From assembly GCA_025354165.1 (NCBI GenBank), contig JANXNI010000034.1, forward strand, positions 50,298-114,297: 64,000 nucleotides of DNA, given 5' to 3'. Numbering within the stretch: the first letter of the stretch is position 1; each line of letters begins with the position of its first letter. The notes below the pieces were generated by a model that had not been told where the DNA came from, searched no databases, and worked only from the letters and a program-made list of their open reading frames with translations. The position numbers were made by a program, and so were the translations under genes. This DNA comes from Burkholderiales bacterium. Lineage in GTDB: Bacteria > Pseudomonadota > Gammaproteobacteria > Burkholderiales > Casimicrobiaceae. Below are positions 38,780 through 47,951 of the stretch, piece after piece.

Positions 38780-39087
38780 ATCGCGTTTCCTTCTTTTTGT
38801 GTCGAACGTTGATACACGGCGTCTTGGCGTAGCCGTCGTTCAAACCATCGTGACCGGTTTAAGCCTCGAACCGCGATAGACGGATAACGCGCGCTTTCTG
38901 CGACAAAAGTGAGTGGTGTGAAACTTCAAGCGCAGCAAGAAAGCCAAAGCGGTCAAACGGCTCAGAACCATACATGGAGTCAGACACTAAGGTTTTTCCA
39001 CGAATTTGTGTGGATGATGGATCAGATTCGCAGTCATGCAAATGGCGTCAGACACGATTTCCTGTGAAGGTTGTCATTCGACGACCT
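38780..39087. other. Intergenic region without recognised features
   Basis: This 308-bp stretch lies upstream of the peptidoglycan-binding gene. A GAAGGAAA-type ribosome-binding site for that gene is at its left end on the minus strand. Nothing else is recognised. Confidence 0.4.
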
Positions 39088-39297
39088 CTAGCGATGCAGC
39101 ATAACCAGCGGCGATACGGCGACATCGGCAATTTGAACTTTGCGAAAGCCAACAAAGGGATCCATGAAGTACACCGTGTTGCGGCCAATCGAATAGACCA
39201 GAACCACGTGCGAAGCCTGCCCCGGAATCACTTGAAACACTGCTAGTGCACGCGATTGATGCAGCGTATTGCAAACATGGACGCAATCACAGATCAC
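39088..39297 (-). pseudogene. Remnant of a papain-like cysteine peptidase
   Basis: A 69-codon frame encodes a segment with GQASHVVLVYSIGRNTVYFMDPFVG. This resembles the C-terminal half of papain-like or C39-type cysteine peptidases, where the His of SHVV and the Asp of DP are catalytic. The N-terminal half with the active Cys is missing and no continuation is visible in the other frames. It is therefore probably a decayed gene; the family assignment rests on this one block. Confidence 0.4.
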
Positions 39298-39358
39298 GAT
39301 AAGACAAGCAACTCAGCGCAGCGCACGAGAAAAGATGCAGACAAAGTTCGCCGACCAA

Positions 39359-39820
39359 TCAGTTCTTCGCGCGATGTTCCCTGATGGCTTTATCCAGGTC
39401 GGCAAGCTCCTCGCACGGCAGCAGGCATATATCGCGCAACGCCTTCAGGTGTTGCTCGGCACTGGGCAAATTTCCCACCATCAGGTACGCCTCGCCGATG
39501 TATTCATGGGCACCGCGATGGCGTGGATTGATCTCGATCGCGCGCTTGTAATAAGCGAAAGCGAGGTCGAACTGCTTGAGGTTGCGGTAGCTGTAGCCAA
39601 GATAATTTTGCAGGTCGGCGTTGTCGGGATCGCGTCGGGCGGCGGCTTTGAATCGGGCCGCTGCTTCCGTCCAGCGCTTGTCGCCCATCGCCTTCTTGCC
39701 GGCTGCGTAGTCCACGTCGCGCTCGACGGCGGTCGGGTTTTCTTCGTAGGCCTCTGCGAAGCTGCCAGTGGCGAACACCAACAGCCCTACCGCAAGGAGC
39801 ACGCGCACGGCGCAGCTCAT
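39359..39820 (-). CDS. Secreted tetratricopeptide-repeat protein
   Basis: The 153-residue precursor has a Sec signal peptide (cleavage near FAEAY, about residue 22) and about three TPR units (AAARFKAAARRDPDNADLQN, FAYYKRAIEINPRHRGAHEY and AEQHLKALRDICLLPCEEL). The last unit, with two Cys, occurs in small TPR proteins of betaproteobacteria. It overlaps the 533-residue TPR gene upstream by 4 bp and should be co-translated with it. It is likely a periplasmic scaffold. Confidence 0.8.
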   Translation of the reverse strand: MSCAVRVLLAVGLLVFATGSFAEAYEENPTAVERDVDYAAGKKAMGDKRWTEAAARFKAAARRDPDNADLQNYLGYSYRNLKQFDLAFAYYKRAIEINPRHRGAHEYIGEAYLMVGNLPSAEQHLKALRDICLLPCEELADLDKAIREHRAKN

Positions 39821-41418
39821 TTCGACGCGATCACGGCCTTCTTCGCCAACGCGAGCTCCGGCCGCGTGCCATCGCCTTTCGCGGCGAGCGCAACCAGCTG
39901 TCGGAAATACTTGCCCGCAGTCGCGTTGTCGCCCGCCGCGTCGGCAGCGACGGCGCTGCCGTACAAGTTGCGAAACCGGTTTGGCTCACGCGCCTGAGAG
40001 GCTTCGTACTCTGCAAGGGCGAGCTTGGGCTGCTTCAATTCGAGCAGCATGTCGCCCAGAAGCTCGCGCGCGGGCAGGATGCGCGCAGGGGTGACGATGT
40101 GTTTCTCATTCTTGTCCTCCAGGTCGGCGGAAGCGCGCATGAGCTTCAGAGCCTCGTCGGATTTTCCTTCGGCAAGGGCGATCCAGCCTGCCACAGCGAG
40201 GCGCTGAATCTCCACCTCGGTAGCCCAGTAGGTGTTCTTCGCGGTTTCCAGAGCCTTGTGCAGCACGGCGAGCTGCTCTGCGTCCATCGTCGCCGCCGCT
40301 ACGTCGCCACTGCGCGCCGCACCGATGGCTCGGGCGAAATGGGTGATGGCAGCGACAAAAGGATACGTGGTCGGCGTGACCGGTAGCTGCGCGGCCTCTT
40401 TCCACATCCCGCGTTCGACCATCAACCGGGCAGGCATCGCCGCCACCGCGTAAGGCCCGACGAAGCGCCCGGGATTCATGCCGTTCACCTGCATTACTTC
40501 CTCAGTAACCTTGCGGGCGTCCTCGTCGCGGCCGAGTTGGAGGAATGCATACACCATGTAATCAACAGCGTGATAGGCCTCGTCGGGTTCGTTGCCCTTG
40601 CGCGCGACATCCATCGAGCGTCTGTTGGTGCTGGCCGAATCTTCCCAGGCACCCACGCGCGTGAAGATGTGCGAGGGCATGTGCAATGCATGAGGCGCGT
40701 CGGGCGCGATTGTGGCGTACCGCCGCGCGGCCTCCAGGCCTTTCTGCGCGATGGGCGGCGCATCGTAGCTGTGGATCAGGTAGTGGGCGACACCGGGGTG
40801 GCCGGGGTATTTCTTGAACTGGACTTCGAGGATCGCCGCAGCCTTTAGATAGGCGGAATACGTTTGGTCAGCCTGAGACTGCGTTCCGGCGCGATAGAGG
40901 GCGGAGAAAATCTGTGCCTCGTCATCCTTCGGATAGCGTGCCGCGAGCTTCTCGAATGCATCCGCCCGGGCGACTTGCCGCGCTCGCTCGCCGCGGTTGT
41001 CCCAGTCTTCGTAATAGGCGGATACGGCGTCGATATAGTCGCGCTCCCGCTGCGTGCCTGCGCGAACATTGCGCGCGTTCTCCAGAGCAGCGACGGCCTT
41101 CTTCGCGCCCGCAGGCGAGGCCCCCGTGCCCGCGAGCGGATTGTTCATGAGGATTGACGCCAGACCCCAAGCGGCAATGGCGCACTTTGGATCCTTGGCC
41201 AGGACGTCATCGAAGGTCTTCTCGCCGGCGCTGAACCAGAACGAATGCAGCATCGCCACACCGCCCTCGAACTGCGGCTTTACCTTCTTGCTACAGGAAT
41301 TGGCGAACGAGACCTTGCCGAGGCGACCCCCAGGTATTGCATCATCATGGCTCCAGGCCACGGCAGGATAAATCACGAGGGACAGCAAGATACCTGCGAG
41401 GCAAGACTGCTTTTTCAT
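39817..41418 (-). CDS. Large periplasmic TPR protein
   Basis: The 533-residue precursor has a signal peptide (cleavage near AWSHDD) and TPR-like helical repeats throughout, with the block YPGHPGVAHYLIHSYDAP followed by HALHMPSHIFTRVGAW. That His-rich pattern is conserved in a family of secreted TPR proteins of unknown function, in which the HYLIHSYD and MPSHIF motifs may bind metal. It is the first gene of a two-gene unit. No enzymatic role can be assigned. Confidence 0.78.
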   Translation of the reverse strand: MKKQSCLAGILLSLVIYPAVAWSHDDAIPGGRLGKVSFANSCSKKVKPQFEGGVAMLHSFWFSAGEKTFDDVLAKDPKCAIAAWGLASILMNNPLAGTGASPAGAKKAVAALENARNVRAGTQRERDYIDAVSAYYEDWDNRGERARQVARADAFEKLAARYPKDDEAQIFSALYRAGTQSQADQTYSAYLKAAAILEVQFKKYPGHPGVAHYLIHSYDAPPIAQKGLEAARRYATIAPDAPHALHMPSHIFTRVGAWEDSASTNRRSMDVARKGNEPDEAYHAVDYMVYAFLQLGRDEDARKVTEEVMQVNGMNPGRFVGPYAVAAMPARLMVERGMWKEAAQLPVTPTTYPFVAAITHFARAIGAARSGDVAAATMDAEQLAVLHKALETAKNTYWATEVEIQRLAVAGWIALAEGKSDEALKLMRASADLEDKNEKHIVTPARILPARELLGDMLLELKQPKLALAEYEASQAREPNRFRNLYGSAVAADAAGDNATAGKYFRQLVALAAKGDGTRPELALAKKAVIASK

Positions 41419-41605
41419 CTAGTTCTCCCCAAGTGAACGAACTTATTTCATCTTACGCCTCGTTCCACAGCGTGTCAAAAAGTGCGGCCTTGTCCAACGA
41501 AGTGTGAGCCTGAGAGCTAGAGACAGATTTAGCGTTTGCGGGGAGCACGGTTTGTTCGTCACACGTGTATTGCTTCAGCTACGATTGTTGGTCTATAGAA
41601 CTATT

Positions 41606-41725
41606 ACAACTTCTTCTTGTAACGACCATTGCACGTGGTCTGTAGGCTGTTTTATGCATAAACCCGACTTCCTGCTTAAATTGCCCGTAGCCCCTGTAAA
41701 GTATAGATTTCAGCCTGAAGCTACT
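41606..41725. repeat. 120-bp intergenic palindrome, copy E
   Basis: The core is CCCGAC at 41663-41668, as in copy D, and the words TTTATGCATAAACCCGACTT (E) and TTTATGCACAAACCCGACTT (D) differ at one base. The right arm has AGCCCCTGTAAAG, ATTTCAGCC and AAGCT. It lies in the 906-bp divergent gap between the TPR and GLUG-repeat genes. Confidence 0.75.
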
Positions 41726-41858
41726 TACGGCGAGATCACGTTTGTGTCAGACCGCAGCAGCGCATAGTCCCGTTGCGTGACAGTGACGTCAAGCTGGTTT
41801 CAGCGTAGTCACGTGCAACAGAAAACAACCCGTACTGGTCCGTGAATGTGCGCGGGGC

Positions 41859-41896
41859 ATTTTGGGGCTAGTCGCAGATTTTGGGGCTAGCCGCAG
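41859..41896 (+). repeat. Two tandem 19-bp repeats
   Basis: ATTTTGGGGCTAGTCGCAG at 41859-41877 is followed directly by ATTTTGGGGCTAGCCGCAG at 41878-41896, with one difference. The surrounding 906-bp gap contains no gene I can support. Confidence 0.85.
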
Positions 41897-42324
41897 ATGC
41901 AGACAGCAGAACCCACAGCGATCCTGCGCGGTCGGGTAGTCAGCATTTCGGCCTTTGATGACGGCCCAAAACCGCGTAGTGTTTACATCACGACCATGAG
42001 CCTCTTCGATACCAACCCGGTCCGTACGACGGACGCGGTATTTCGCAAAGCTCGCGCGGCGGAAACGTTGACCGACGACGCGGTGGTTCGAAATTACAAG
42101 GATGCGCCGCACTGATGGGAGTGCACTTAAGGATGGGCACGGACAGTGAAGATGCGTTTCGAAATCACGTTTGGCTGCGTCGAAAGTGCAAATTGCAAAC
42201 GTTCAATACCCCGCACGCCGCGGTTTCTGATACCGTCGCGTCGGCGGCTTGTCCGGCCAACGTTGACGCCATTCACCAACCGCCAAATGAAGCTCGCGCG
42301 CTTCGTCTAACAAAGCCAGCCAAC

Positions 42325-44802
42325 ATGAACTTACTCATTCGATTTCTTGCTGATTCACGTCCCGCACAGGAGCTAACTGCCACGCTTCTGCGATCAAGCC
42401 TGCTGAAGCGCGCGCTGCTCGCTGCCGCAGCGCTGCTGTCGGTTTTCGCGCTCGCCGGAAACGCTGCGGCCGATACGCCAGCGGCAGGCTCCTTCGCCGG
42501 CGGCAATGGCACCCAGGGCAATCCATTCCAGATTTCCAATCTGGCAGAGTTGCGCAGGTTTATGGAATCCGCGCCCATCTTTCCCAACAACTCCTATTAC
42601 CAGCTGACTGCCAACATCGAGGCGTCGGACACGGGCACCTGGCTCGGCGGCCTCGGTTGGCTTCCGGTTGACGCGAGCCTGCTCGACGGTTTCGATCCCG
42701 CTGGTTTCGAGATCCAGAATCTGCAAATCAATCGCCCGACGACAAACAATGTCGGGTTCTTCGGCAAGACTGACGCTCTTTTTCTGACGCTGGACAACTT
42801 CAAGTTCGTCGGAGGGCAGATTACGGGTCAGGACTATGTTGGCACGCTGATCGGATTGGGTGGCAACGCCATGACCGTCTCCAACAGCCAGTCGACGGCA
42901 ACGGTTTCAGGGCGCTCGAACGTCGGCGGACTGGCGGGCCTGACCGGTGACGGCAGCATCGTCTCCAGCAGCGCGGCTGGCACGGTAACGGGAACCGGAG
43001 ACATCATCGGTGGCCTTGTCGGAAATGCGGCGGGCGGTTCGGTGTCATTGAGCCATGCGACGGGCCATGTCACGGGGAAAAGACAGGTCGGCGGACTGGC
43101 CGGAGTGTTCACTCAGGGTTCCGGACCCGGACTTACAGCGAGCTGGGCTTCAGGTCAGGTCGACGGGGATGATCTGGTCGGCGGGCTGATTGGCAATAGC
43201 AACAGCAAGGTCACGTTCAGTTACGCGACTGGCGTAGTGACTGCGACCGGCACCAATCCCACGATCGTCGGGTACGCATTGGTAGGCGGCCTGATTGGAC
43301 AGCAATCGAGCGCGCGGGCGACCGAGGACTCCTGGGCGTCGGGCGCGGTGTCGGGCCCGCTCAGCGGCGTTGGCGGGCTGATCGGCAGCAATGCCGGCCC
43401 GATCCTTCGATCCATCGCGATCGCTGGGCAAACGGTCACGGGCGGCGCGTCTGCAGGGTCGGTCGGCGGACTCGTCGGCGACAACAAGGGCTCGATCACG
43501 TCGAGCAGCTCAGCGAGCACGGTGAACGCTAGCGGCGCAGCCGTCGAATCCATCGGTGGGCTCGTTGGCATCAGTGCCGCCGGCACCGGCATCACCAACA
43601 GCTACGCCACCGGTGCTGTGAACGCTGCGAACGCAGTCAAAGTCGGCGGACTGATCGGGTGGCATACCACCGGTGCGGTCAACGGCAGCCACGCGCACGG
43701 TGATGTGTCGGGCGCGGGCAACGTCGGTGGCCTGATCGGCTTGAGCACCACGCCCGCCGTCAACACGAGCTACGCGACCGGTTCGGTGTCTGGCGCGACA
43801 ATGGTCGGCGGCCTCATCGGCAATCGGGGTAGCGGCACCACCGATACGACGTTCGCGACGGGCACCGTGACAGCAACCGGTGACTATGCTGGCGGCCTGA
43901 TCGGCTTTAACACCGGTGCCATCAAGAAGAGCTACGCGAACCCCGGTGCCGTGAGTGGACAAAACCGGGTCGGCGGGCTCGCCGGGTACAACCAGGGAAC
44001 GGTGGAGACGAGCTATGCGATCAAGACGGTGACCGGCATCAACTTCGTCGGCGGCCTTGTTGGCCAGAGCGCCAGCAACAGTTTCGGCGTCCGTGACTGC
44101 TACGCCAAAGGCTCGGTAACGGGTTCCGACAAGATCGGCGGACTTGTCGGTCGCAACGAAGCTGCGAGCAACATCGCGCAGTGCTACGCCTCGGGCACCG
44201 TCACGCTGTCCGGCGCAGGGTCAATCGGCGCGCTCGTCGGCGACAACCAGGCGGCCGCGAATGCCAACAATTACTGGAACACGTCTTCGGCTGGGCTGGT
44301 GGGAGTCGGAACCGGCGCGGCGACCAACGTCAACGGCCTCACCAGCGCACAGATGAAGCAGGGGGCGTCGTTCGCGGGCTTCAATTTTTCAACGCCGTGG
44401 CGGATCGATGAAACAGTAAGCGAACCGTACTTCAATTTCGGCGGTACGCTCGACGTTGATCACAGTATCACGGGAACAAAGTACGACGCGCACACCGACG
44501 GCGTGATCGTCGTGCGGTATCTGTTCGGCCTGACTGGCGACGCGCTGGTTTCCGGCGCGCTCGGGGGCACCGCAACGCGCACCGATCCGATCGCAATCAA
44601 AGACTACCTCGACGGCATCCGGCCCTCGCTCGACATCGATGGCAGTGGCAACGCATATGCCCTCACCGACGGCCTGCTGATCGTCCGCTACCTGCTCGGC
44701 CTGACCGGGCCCGCGCTGATTTCGGGAGCGGTCGACACCCAAAACGGGACGCGCACCACGGCGACAAAGATTCAGAACTACCTGCAGTCGTTGATGCCCT
44801 AG
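42325..44802 (+). CDS. Secreted GLUG-repeat protein with C-terminal dockerin-like repeats
   Basis: The 825-residue precursor begins with a long signal peptide (LLKRALLAAAALLSVFALAG, cleavage near residue 48). A mid-section of about 500 residues consists of GLUG-type repeats (GGLVG or GGLIG followed by SYATG or similar, repeated about 15 times), a beta-solenoid found in adhesins. The last 118 residues hold two Ca-binding-like units, DVDHS...TDGVIVVRYLFGLTG and DIDGSGNAYALTDGLLIVRY, resembling dockerin repeats. I chose the ATG at 42325; an earlier in-frame start at 42115 adds residues with no signal character. It is likely a surface adhesin. Confidence 0.82.
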   Translation: MNLLIRFLADSRPAQELTATLLRSSLLKRALLAAAALLSVFALAGNAAADTPAAGSFAGGNGTQGNPFQISNLAELRRFMESAPIFPNNSYYQLTANIEASDTGTWLGGLGWLPVDASLLDGFDPAGFEIQNLQINRPTTNNVGFFGKTDALFLTLDNFKFVGGQITGQDYVGTLIGLGGNAMTVSNSQSTATVSGRSNVGGLAGLTGDGSIVSSSAAGTVTGTGDIIGGLVGNAAGGSVSLSHATGHVTGKRQVGGLAGVFTQGSGPGLTASWASGQVDGDDLVGGLIGNSNSKVTFSYATGVVTATGTNPTIVGYALVGGLIGQQSSARATEDSWASGAVSGPLSGVGGLIGSNAGPILRSIAIAGQTVTGGASAGSVGGLVGDNKGSITSSSSASTVNASGAAVESIGGLVGISAAGTGITNSYATGAVNAANAVKVGGLIGWHTTGAVNGSHAHGDVSGAGNVGGLIGLSTTPAVNTSYATGSVSGATMVGGLIGNRGSGTTDTTFATGTVTATGDYAGGLIGFNTGAIKKSYANPGAVSGQNRVGGLAGYNQGTVETSYAIKTVTGINFVGGLVGQSASNSFGVRDCYAKGSVTGSDKIGGLVGRNEAASNIAQCYASGTVTLSGAGSIGALVGDNQAAANANNYWNTSSAGLVGVGTGAATNVNGLTSAQMKQGASFAGFNFSTPWRIDETVSEPYFNFGGTLDVDHSITGTKYDAHTDGVIVVRYLFGLTGDALVSGALGGTATRTDPIAIKDYLDGIRPSLDIDGSGNAYALTDGLLIVRYLLGLTGPALISGAVDTQNGTRTTATKIQNYLQSLMP

Positions 44803-44954
44803 ACGAACGGACAACGCGTTCCGCCAAACCCGTTCAATTGCCGTCAGGTACCGCGCAAATGAAAAGCGAGAAGATCGGGCCGCGCTGGACGAGCCGCGCT
44901 GACATTGCGCCAGACACCTGATTTAGGGCGTTAGAGCGGGGCGTCGAACCCTCA

Positions 44955-46475
44955 CTACTTGGTCATGTAGCCCATCCATGACCAGTACGTCAAAGAGAAC
45001 ACAACCAGCAACACCATCGCAGCCGCCGTGATCACCAGCCCCGTGCGCACGAAATCGCGAGCATCGAATGTTTCGGTGCCATAGGCAATCATGTTTTGCG
45101 GCGCGTTGACAGGCAGGATGAAGCCGAAGCTCACGACGAACTGCAACAGCATGGTCATGCCCACGACGTTGATCCCCGGTGTTTGCACCGCAGTGAGCAC
45201 GCTGATGACGATGGGGATCATGGTGGACGCGAGCGCGGTTGCGCTGGCGAAACCCAAGTGAATCACGATCAGAAACAGCGACAGCAACATCAGTATCGCG
45301 AAGGCGCTCGCCTGTTGCAGTCCGAGGTTTTGCACAATGAGATTGGCGAGCCAGGCGGCGGCGTTCGTCTTTAGCAGTGCCGTGCCGATGCTGATACCCA
45401 CGGCGAAGAGCACGACCGTGCCCCAAGGAAACCCCTTCTGCGACTCCGACCACGTCATCACGCCGATCCGAGGCAGCAGCATCAACCCGATCGCGGCAAT
45501 CGTGGTCGACGAGGTGTCGAATTCATGCAGCACTTTTTCGGTCGACCAGAACCCAAGCAGCGCGAGCACCAGTAACAACAGCTTCCACTCGCGCAGCGTC
45601 ATCGGCCCGACCGCCGCGAGCTGGTCGCCAATCGTCGCTTTGCCGCCGACGATTTCCTCCATCTCCGGCTTCATCATGTGGGTCATGATGAAGTAGAGCG
45701 CTATCGAGAGCAGTGCTGCAAACGGTGCCCCGGCAATGAACCACTCGGTCCAGGTGATGGTGGTTTGAAACTGCTTTTCGACGAATCCGACCGCGACCAT
45801 ATTTTGAGCGGCCGCCGTCTTTATACCGACGTTCCAGATGCTGGCCGTTTGCGCTGCTGTGATGACCAGCAGCCCGGCAAAGCGGCTGCGCCGCTCCACC
45901 TTGAACGCGAGGATAAAACCCATCATGATCGGCATCAGGCAGGCCACGCGGGCGGTCGTGCTCGGAACGATGAACGACAGCAGAAAGCCAACGACCATCG
46001 CGCCGATCACGATGTGATTGGTCTTGGCATCGACCTTTGACAACACGACCAGCGCGATTCGACGATCAAGTCCCGTTGCAGTCATCGCCGCCGCGATGAA
46101 ACAGGCGGCCGCCACCAACGCCACCGCGCTACTTGAAAAGCCAGACAGCGCCAAGTTGAGCGCGTTGACCGTACCCATGTCCGGGCCAGTGGGTTTGGCT
46201 GCATCCGGCACGAAGGCCAGCAGGAAAATCATCAGTGCGCCAATGACCACTGCGCTGACCGCATAGTCGAGCGCCTCGGTCATCCAGACGATGACTGCGA
46301 ACGCGAGGATCCCCAGCATCACCTGTCCCGCCGCAGGGAGGTTTTTCACCGCAGGCATCATGACAATGGCAATGAGTGTGACTAGCGCCACCGCCAGACC
46401 CAATTTCTTGCCCCATTCAGCCGAAGGTTTGGCCTCAGTCGTAATACCCGATGGACGATTGCTTGCTTCGGTCAT
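44955..46475 (-). CDS. DASS (SLC13) family sodium:dicarboxylate or sulfate symporter
   Basis: The 506-residue polytopic protein has about 12 membrane helices and the two SNT-type sodium/substrate motifs of the family: PSTT in FIVPSTTARVACLMP and NAP in LPVNAPQNMIAYG. It likely imports C4-dicarboxylates, citrate or sulfate with sodium; the substrate is not readable. The ATG at 46475 follows GGGAGGATC, so the in-frame start at 46523 was rejected. It is alone, convergent with the GLUG gene. Confidence 0.88.
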   Translation of the reverse strand: MTEASNRPSGITTEAKPSAEWGKKLGLAVALVTLIAIVMMPAVKNLPAAGQVMLGILAFAVIVWMTEALDYAVSAVVIGALMIFLLAFVPDAAKPTGPDMGTVNALNLALSGFSSSAVALVAAACFIAAAMTATGLDRRIALVVLSKVDAKTNHIVIGAMVVGFLLSFIVPSTTARVACLMPIMMGFILAFKVERRSRFAGLLVITAAQTASIWNVGIKTAAAQNMVAVGFVEKQFQTTITWTEWFIAGAPFAALLSIALYFIMTHMMKPEMEEIVGGKATIGDQLAAVGPMTLREWKLLLLVLALLGFWSTEKVLHEFDTSSTTIAAIGLMLLPRIGVMTWSESQKGFPWGTVVLFAVGISIGTALLKTNAAAWLANLIVQNLGLQQASAFAILMLLSLFLIVIHLGFASATALASTMIPIVISVLTAVQTPGINVVGMTMLLQFVVSFGFILPVNAPQNMIAYGTETFDARDFVRTGLVITAAAMVLLVVFSLTYWSWMGYMTK

Positions 46476-46630
46476 AGATCCTCCCAATGGGTGGACAGTA
46501 TTGCGCCAACACGTCAAAGACACTGATATGAGTCAACAACGGACGCATTGACGAACGACCGATGCGGTTGACGCGTGTGGTGCGTCTTGCGGTATTGCAA
46601 TGCGATCTCGGCTGCCGAGCCGAATATTTT

Positions 46631-46750
46631 TATAGCTTTTTCCTAGATACCACATTTCACATGGGCTAGGATCACATTTATCTAAAAGTCGCGTTCACGC
46701 ATAAATCGGCCTATAACCCATATTAAATAGGGCATCCAGCCTTGAGTTGT
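46631..46750. repeat. 120-bp intergenic palindrome, copy F
   Basis: The core is GTCGCG at 46688-46693. The left end TATAGCTTTTT and the left-arm word CATGGGCTAGGAT match the family; the right arm GCATAAATCGGCCTATA is shared with copy C exactly. The right end is more diverged (GAGTTGT). It lies upstream of the DASS gene; the 290 bp to its right are empty. Confidence 0.7.
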
Positions 46751-47043
46751 TATTAAAACTGCTCCGCTGGCGAAGACTTCCGCCTGCCACGAAACTCCAT
46801 TTCAACTGCCATCGCGCGCCTCGCGAATGAGGACGCGATGGAATACGCGACAAGCTCAAACTGGCGTGTGCCAACGTCCTGCTTTCACCGATGTCGCATT
46901 GCGACGCTGCACCCCGTCTTTATGTCTATGTAGGCTACGTCCGACAGTGCAACGCGCCGCGCGACGATAGCCGGGAAATTTGTCGCGGACAAAATGTTCA
47001 TAGGCGCTAAATACCTGATGCGCCCGTTGCAGCGAGGGATTAC

Positions 47044-47343
47044 ATGAAAGTGGTCGGGCTATTTTTAGCACTAGGAATCATTGCGATGATGTGCGTCATG
47101 CTGACTACGATGTCAGCCAACGCATCGGTGCAGGCGTCGCTTGCGAAAACAATCCCATTGGTAAACATGGATAGCGCCGCGCCTGCGAATTCCGTAACGA
47201 TGGAATCGACAATGGGCGTCACCGAGCAAAAAACCCGCCTTGATTCGCAAGATTTGTCAGCGGTATCACCGCGCAAGAACACACGGAAGCGCGCAATTAA
47301 CCGGTGTGCACGAATCACCGCAACGTGTTGGGGCACAAGCTGA
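47044..47343 (+). CDS. Small hypothetical protein with N-terminal membrane segment
   Basis: The 99-residue product starts at an ATG with GAGGGA upstream. It has a hydrophobic N-terminus (VVGLFLALGIIAMMCVML, residues 3-20) that could be a signal or anchor, and a basic, Cys-containing tail. No family is recognised. It overlaps nothing and lies before the DUF3096 gene on the same strand. The tail could be frameshifted or unstructured; its reality as a gene is uncertain. Confidence 0.45.
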   Translation: MKVVGLFLALGIIAMMCVMLTTMSANASVQASLAKTIPLVNMDSAAPANSVTMESTMGVTEQKTRLDSQDLSAVSPRKNTRKRAINRCARITATCWGTS

Positions 47344-47432
47344 CGCGAACGGCGCATTCGCCGCAGTTCGTACTGACAAATTTCCGAAACCATCACTACC
47401 ACTTAACGTCGTCACAGAACCCGAAAGCCATC

Positions 47433-47576
47433 ATGAACATCAGTCTCGCCATCGCCCCAATCGTTTCTTTGATCGCCGGGATCCTTATTCTGGTGGTTCC
47501 GCGCATGCTTAATTACATCGTGGCGATCTATCTAATCGTCATCGGCATTCTGGGATTGTTCCCACATCTTCGCTAG
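47433..47576 (+). CDS. DUF3096 small membrane protein
   Basis: This 47-residue protein is almost entirely two hydrophobic segments joined by a short loop: IAPIVSLIAGILILVVPRML and YIVAIYLIVIGILGLF. The PRxLNYIVAIYLIxIGxLGL pattern is the DUF3096 signature. Members are small inner-membrane proteins of unknown function, often near other stress- or envelope-related small genes. The start is an ATG with a weak ribosome-binding site; it may be translated together with its neighbours. Confidence 0.8.
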   Translation: MNISLAIAPIVSLIAGILILVVPRMLNYIVAIYLIVIGILGLFPHLR

Positions 47577-47585
47577 GGAGAAATC

Positions 47586-47921
47586 ATGCAAGCTGTCATT
47601 CAACGCCGCGCAATAAACACGCCGTCAATCCGACTGGCGCTGATGGCTTTGTCGCTGGCTGCTGTTATCGTGGTGCTCAGCCTGCAGCTCGACGCATCGC
47701 GCTTGCCTGCGAATGCAAGCACCGCTGTTGCCGCCGGTAGCGTAACAAAGAATGGTCAAGTGTGGCCGAGCGATATCATGGATTCACACGAGTCGGTGCA
47801 GTCGCTCGCCGCGCTCGCAAAGTCGAAGGATGCCAAAGCCAAACCACTTTTGAAACCGTCAGTCCCTTCGGAAAGCGAGCTGGCCTTACTCGGTTCCCCA
47901 CTGCTCGATCAATCGCGTTAA
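47586..47921 (+). CDS. Hypothetical single-pass membrane protein
   Basis: The 111-residue protein has a GGGAGA ribosome-binding site, a short basic N-terminus and one membrane helix (IRLALMALSLAAVIVVLSL, residues 15-33), followed by a soluble Ala/Ser/Lys-rich domain facing the periplasm. It starts 9 bp after the DUF3096 stop, so the two are co-transcribed. No family is recognised. Confidence 0.65.
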   Translation: MQAVIQRRAINTPSIRLALMALSLAAVIVVLSLQLDASRLPANASTAVAAGSVTKNGQVWPSDIMDSHESVQSLAALAKSKDAKAKPLLKPSVPSESELALLGSPLLDQSR

Positions 47922-47951
47922 GCCCTAACGCGCCCACGCCCACATAGCCTT

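Noticed and set aside
41897..42115. 72-codon open frame before the GLUG gene
   Set aside because: It begins at the edge of the 19-bp repeats, and neither its product nor the opposite-strand frame resembles a known protein.
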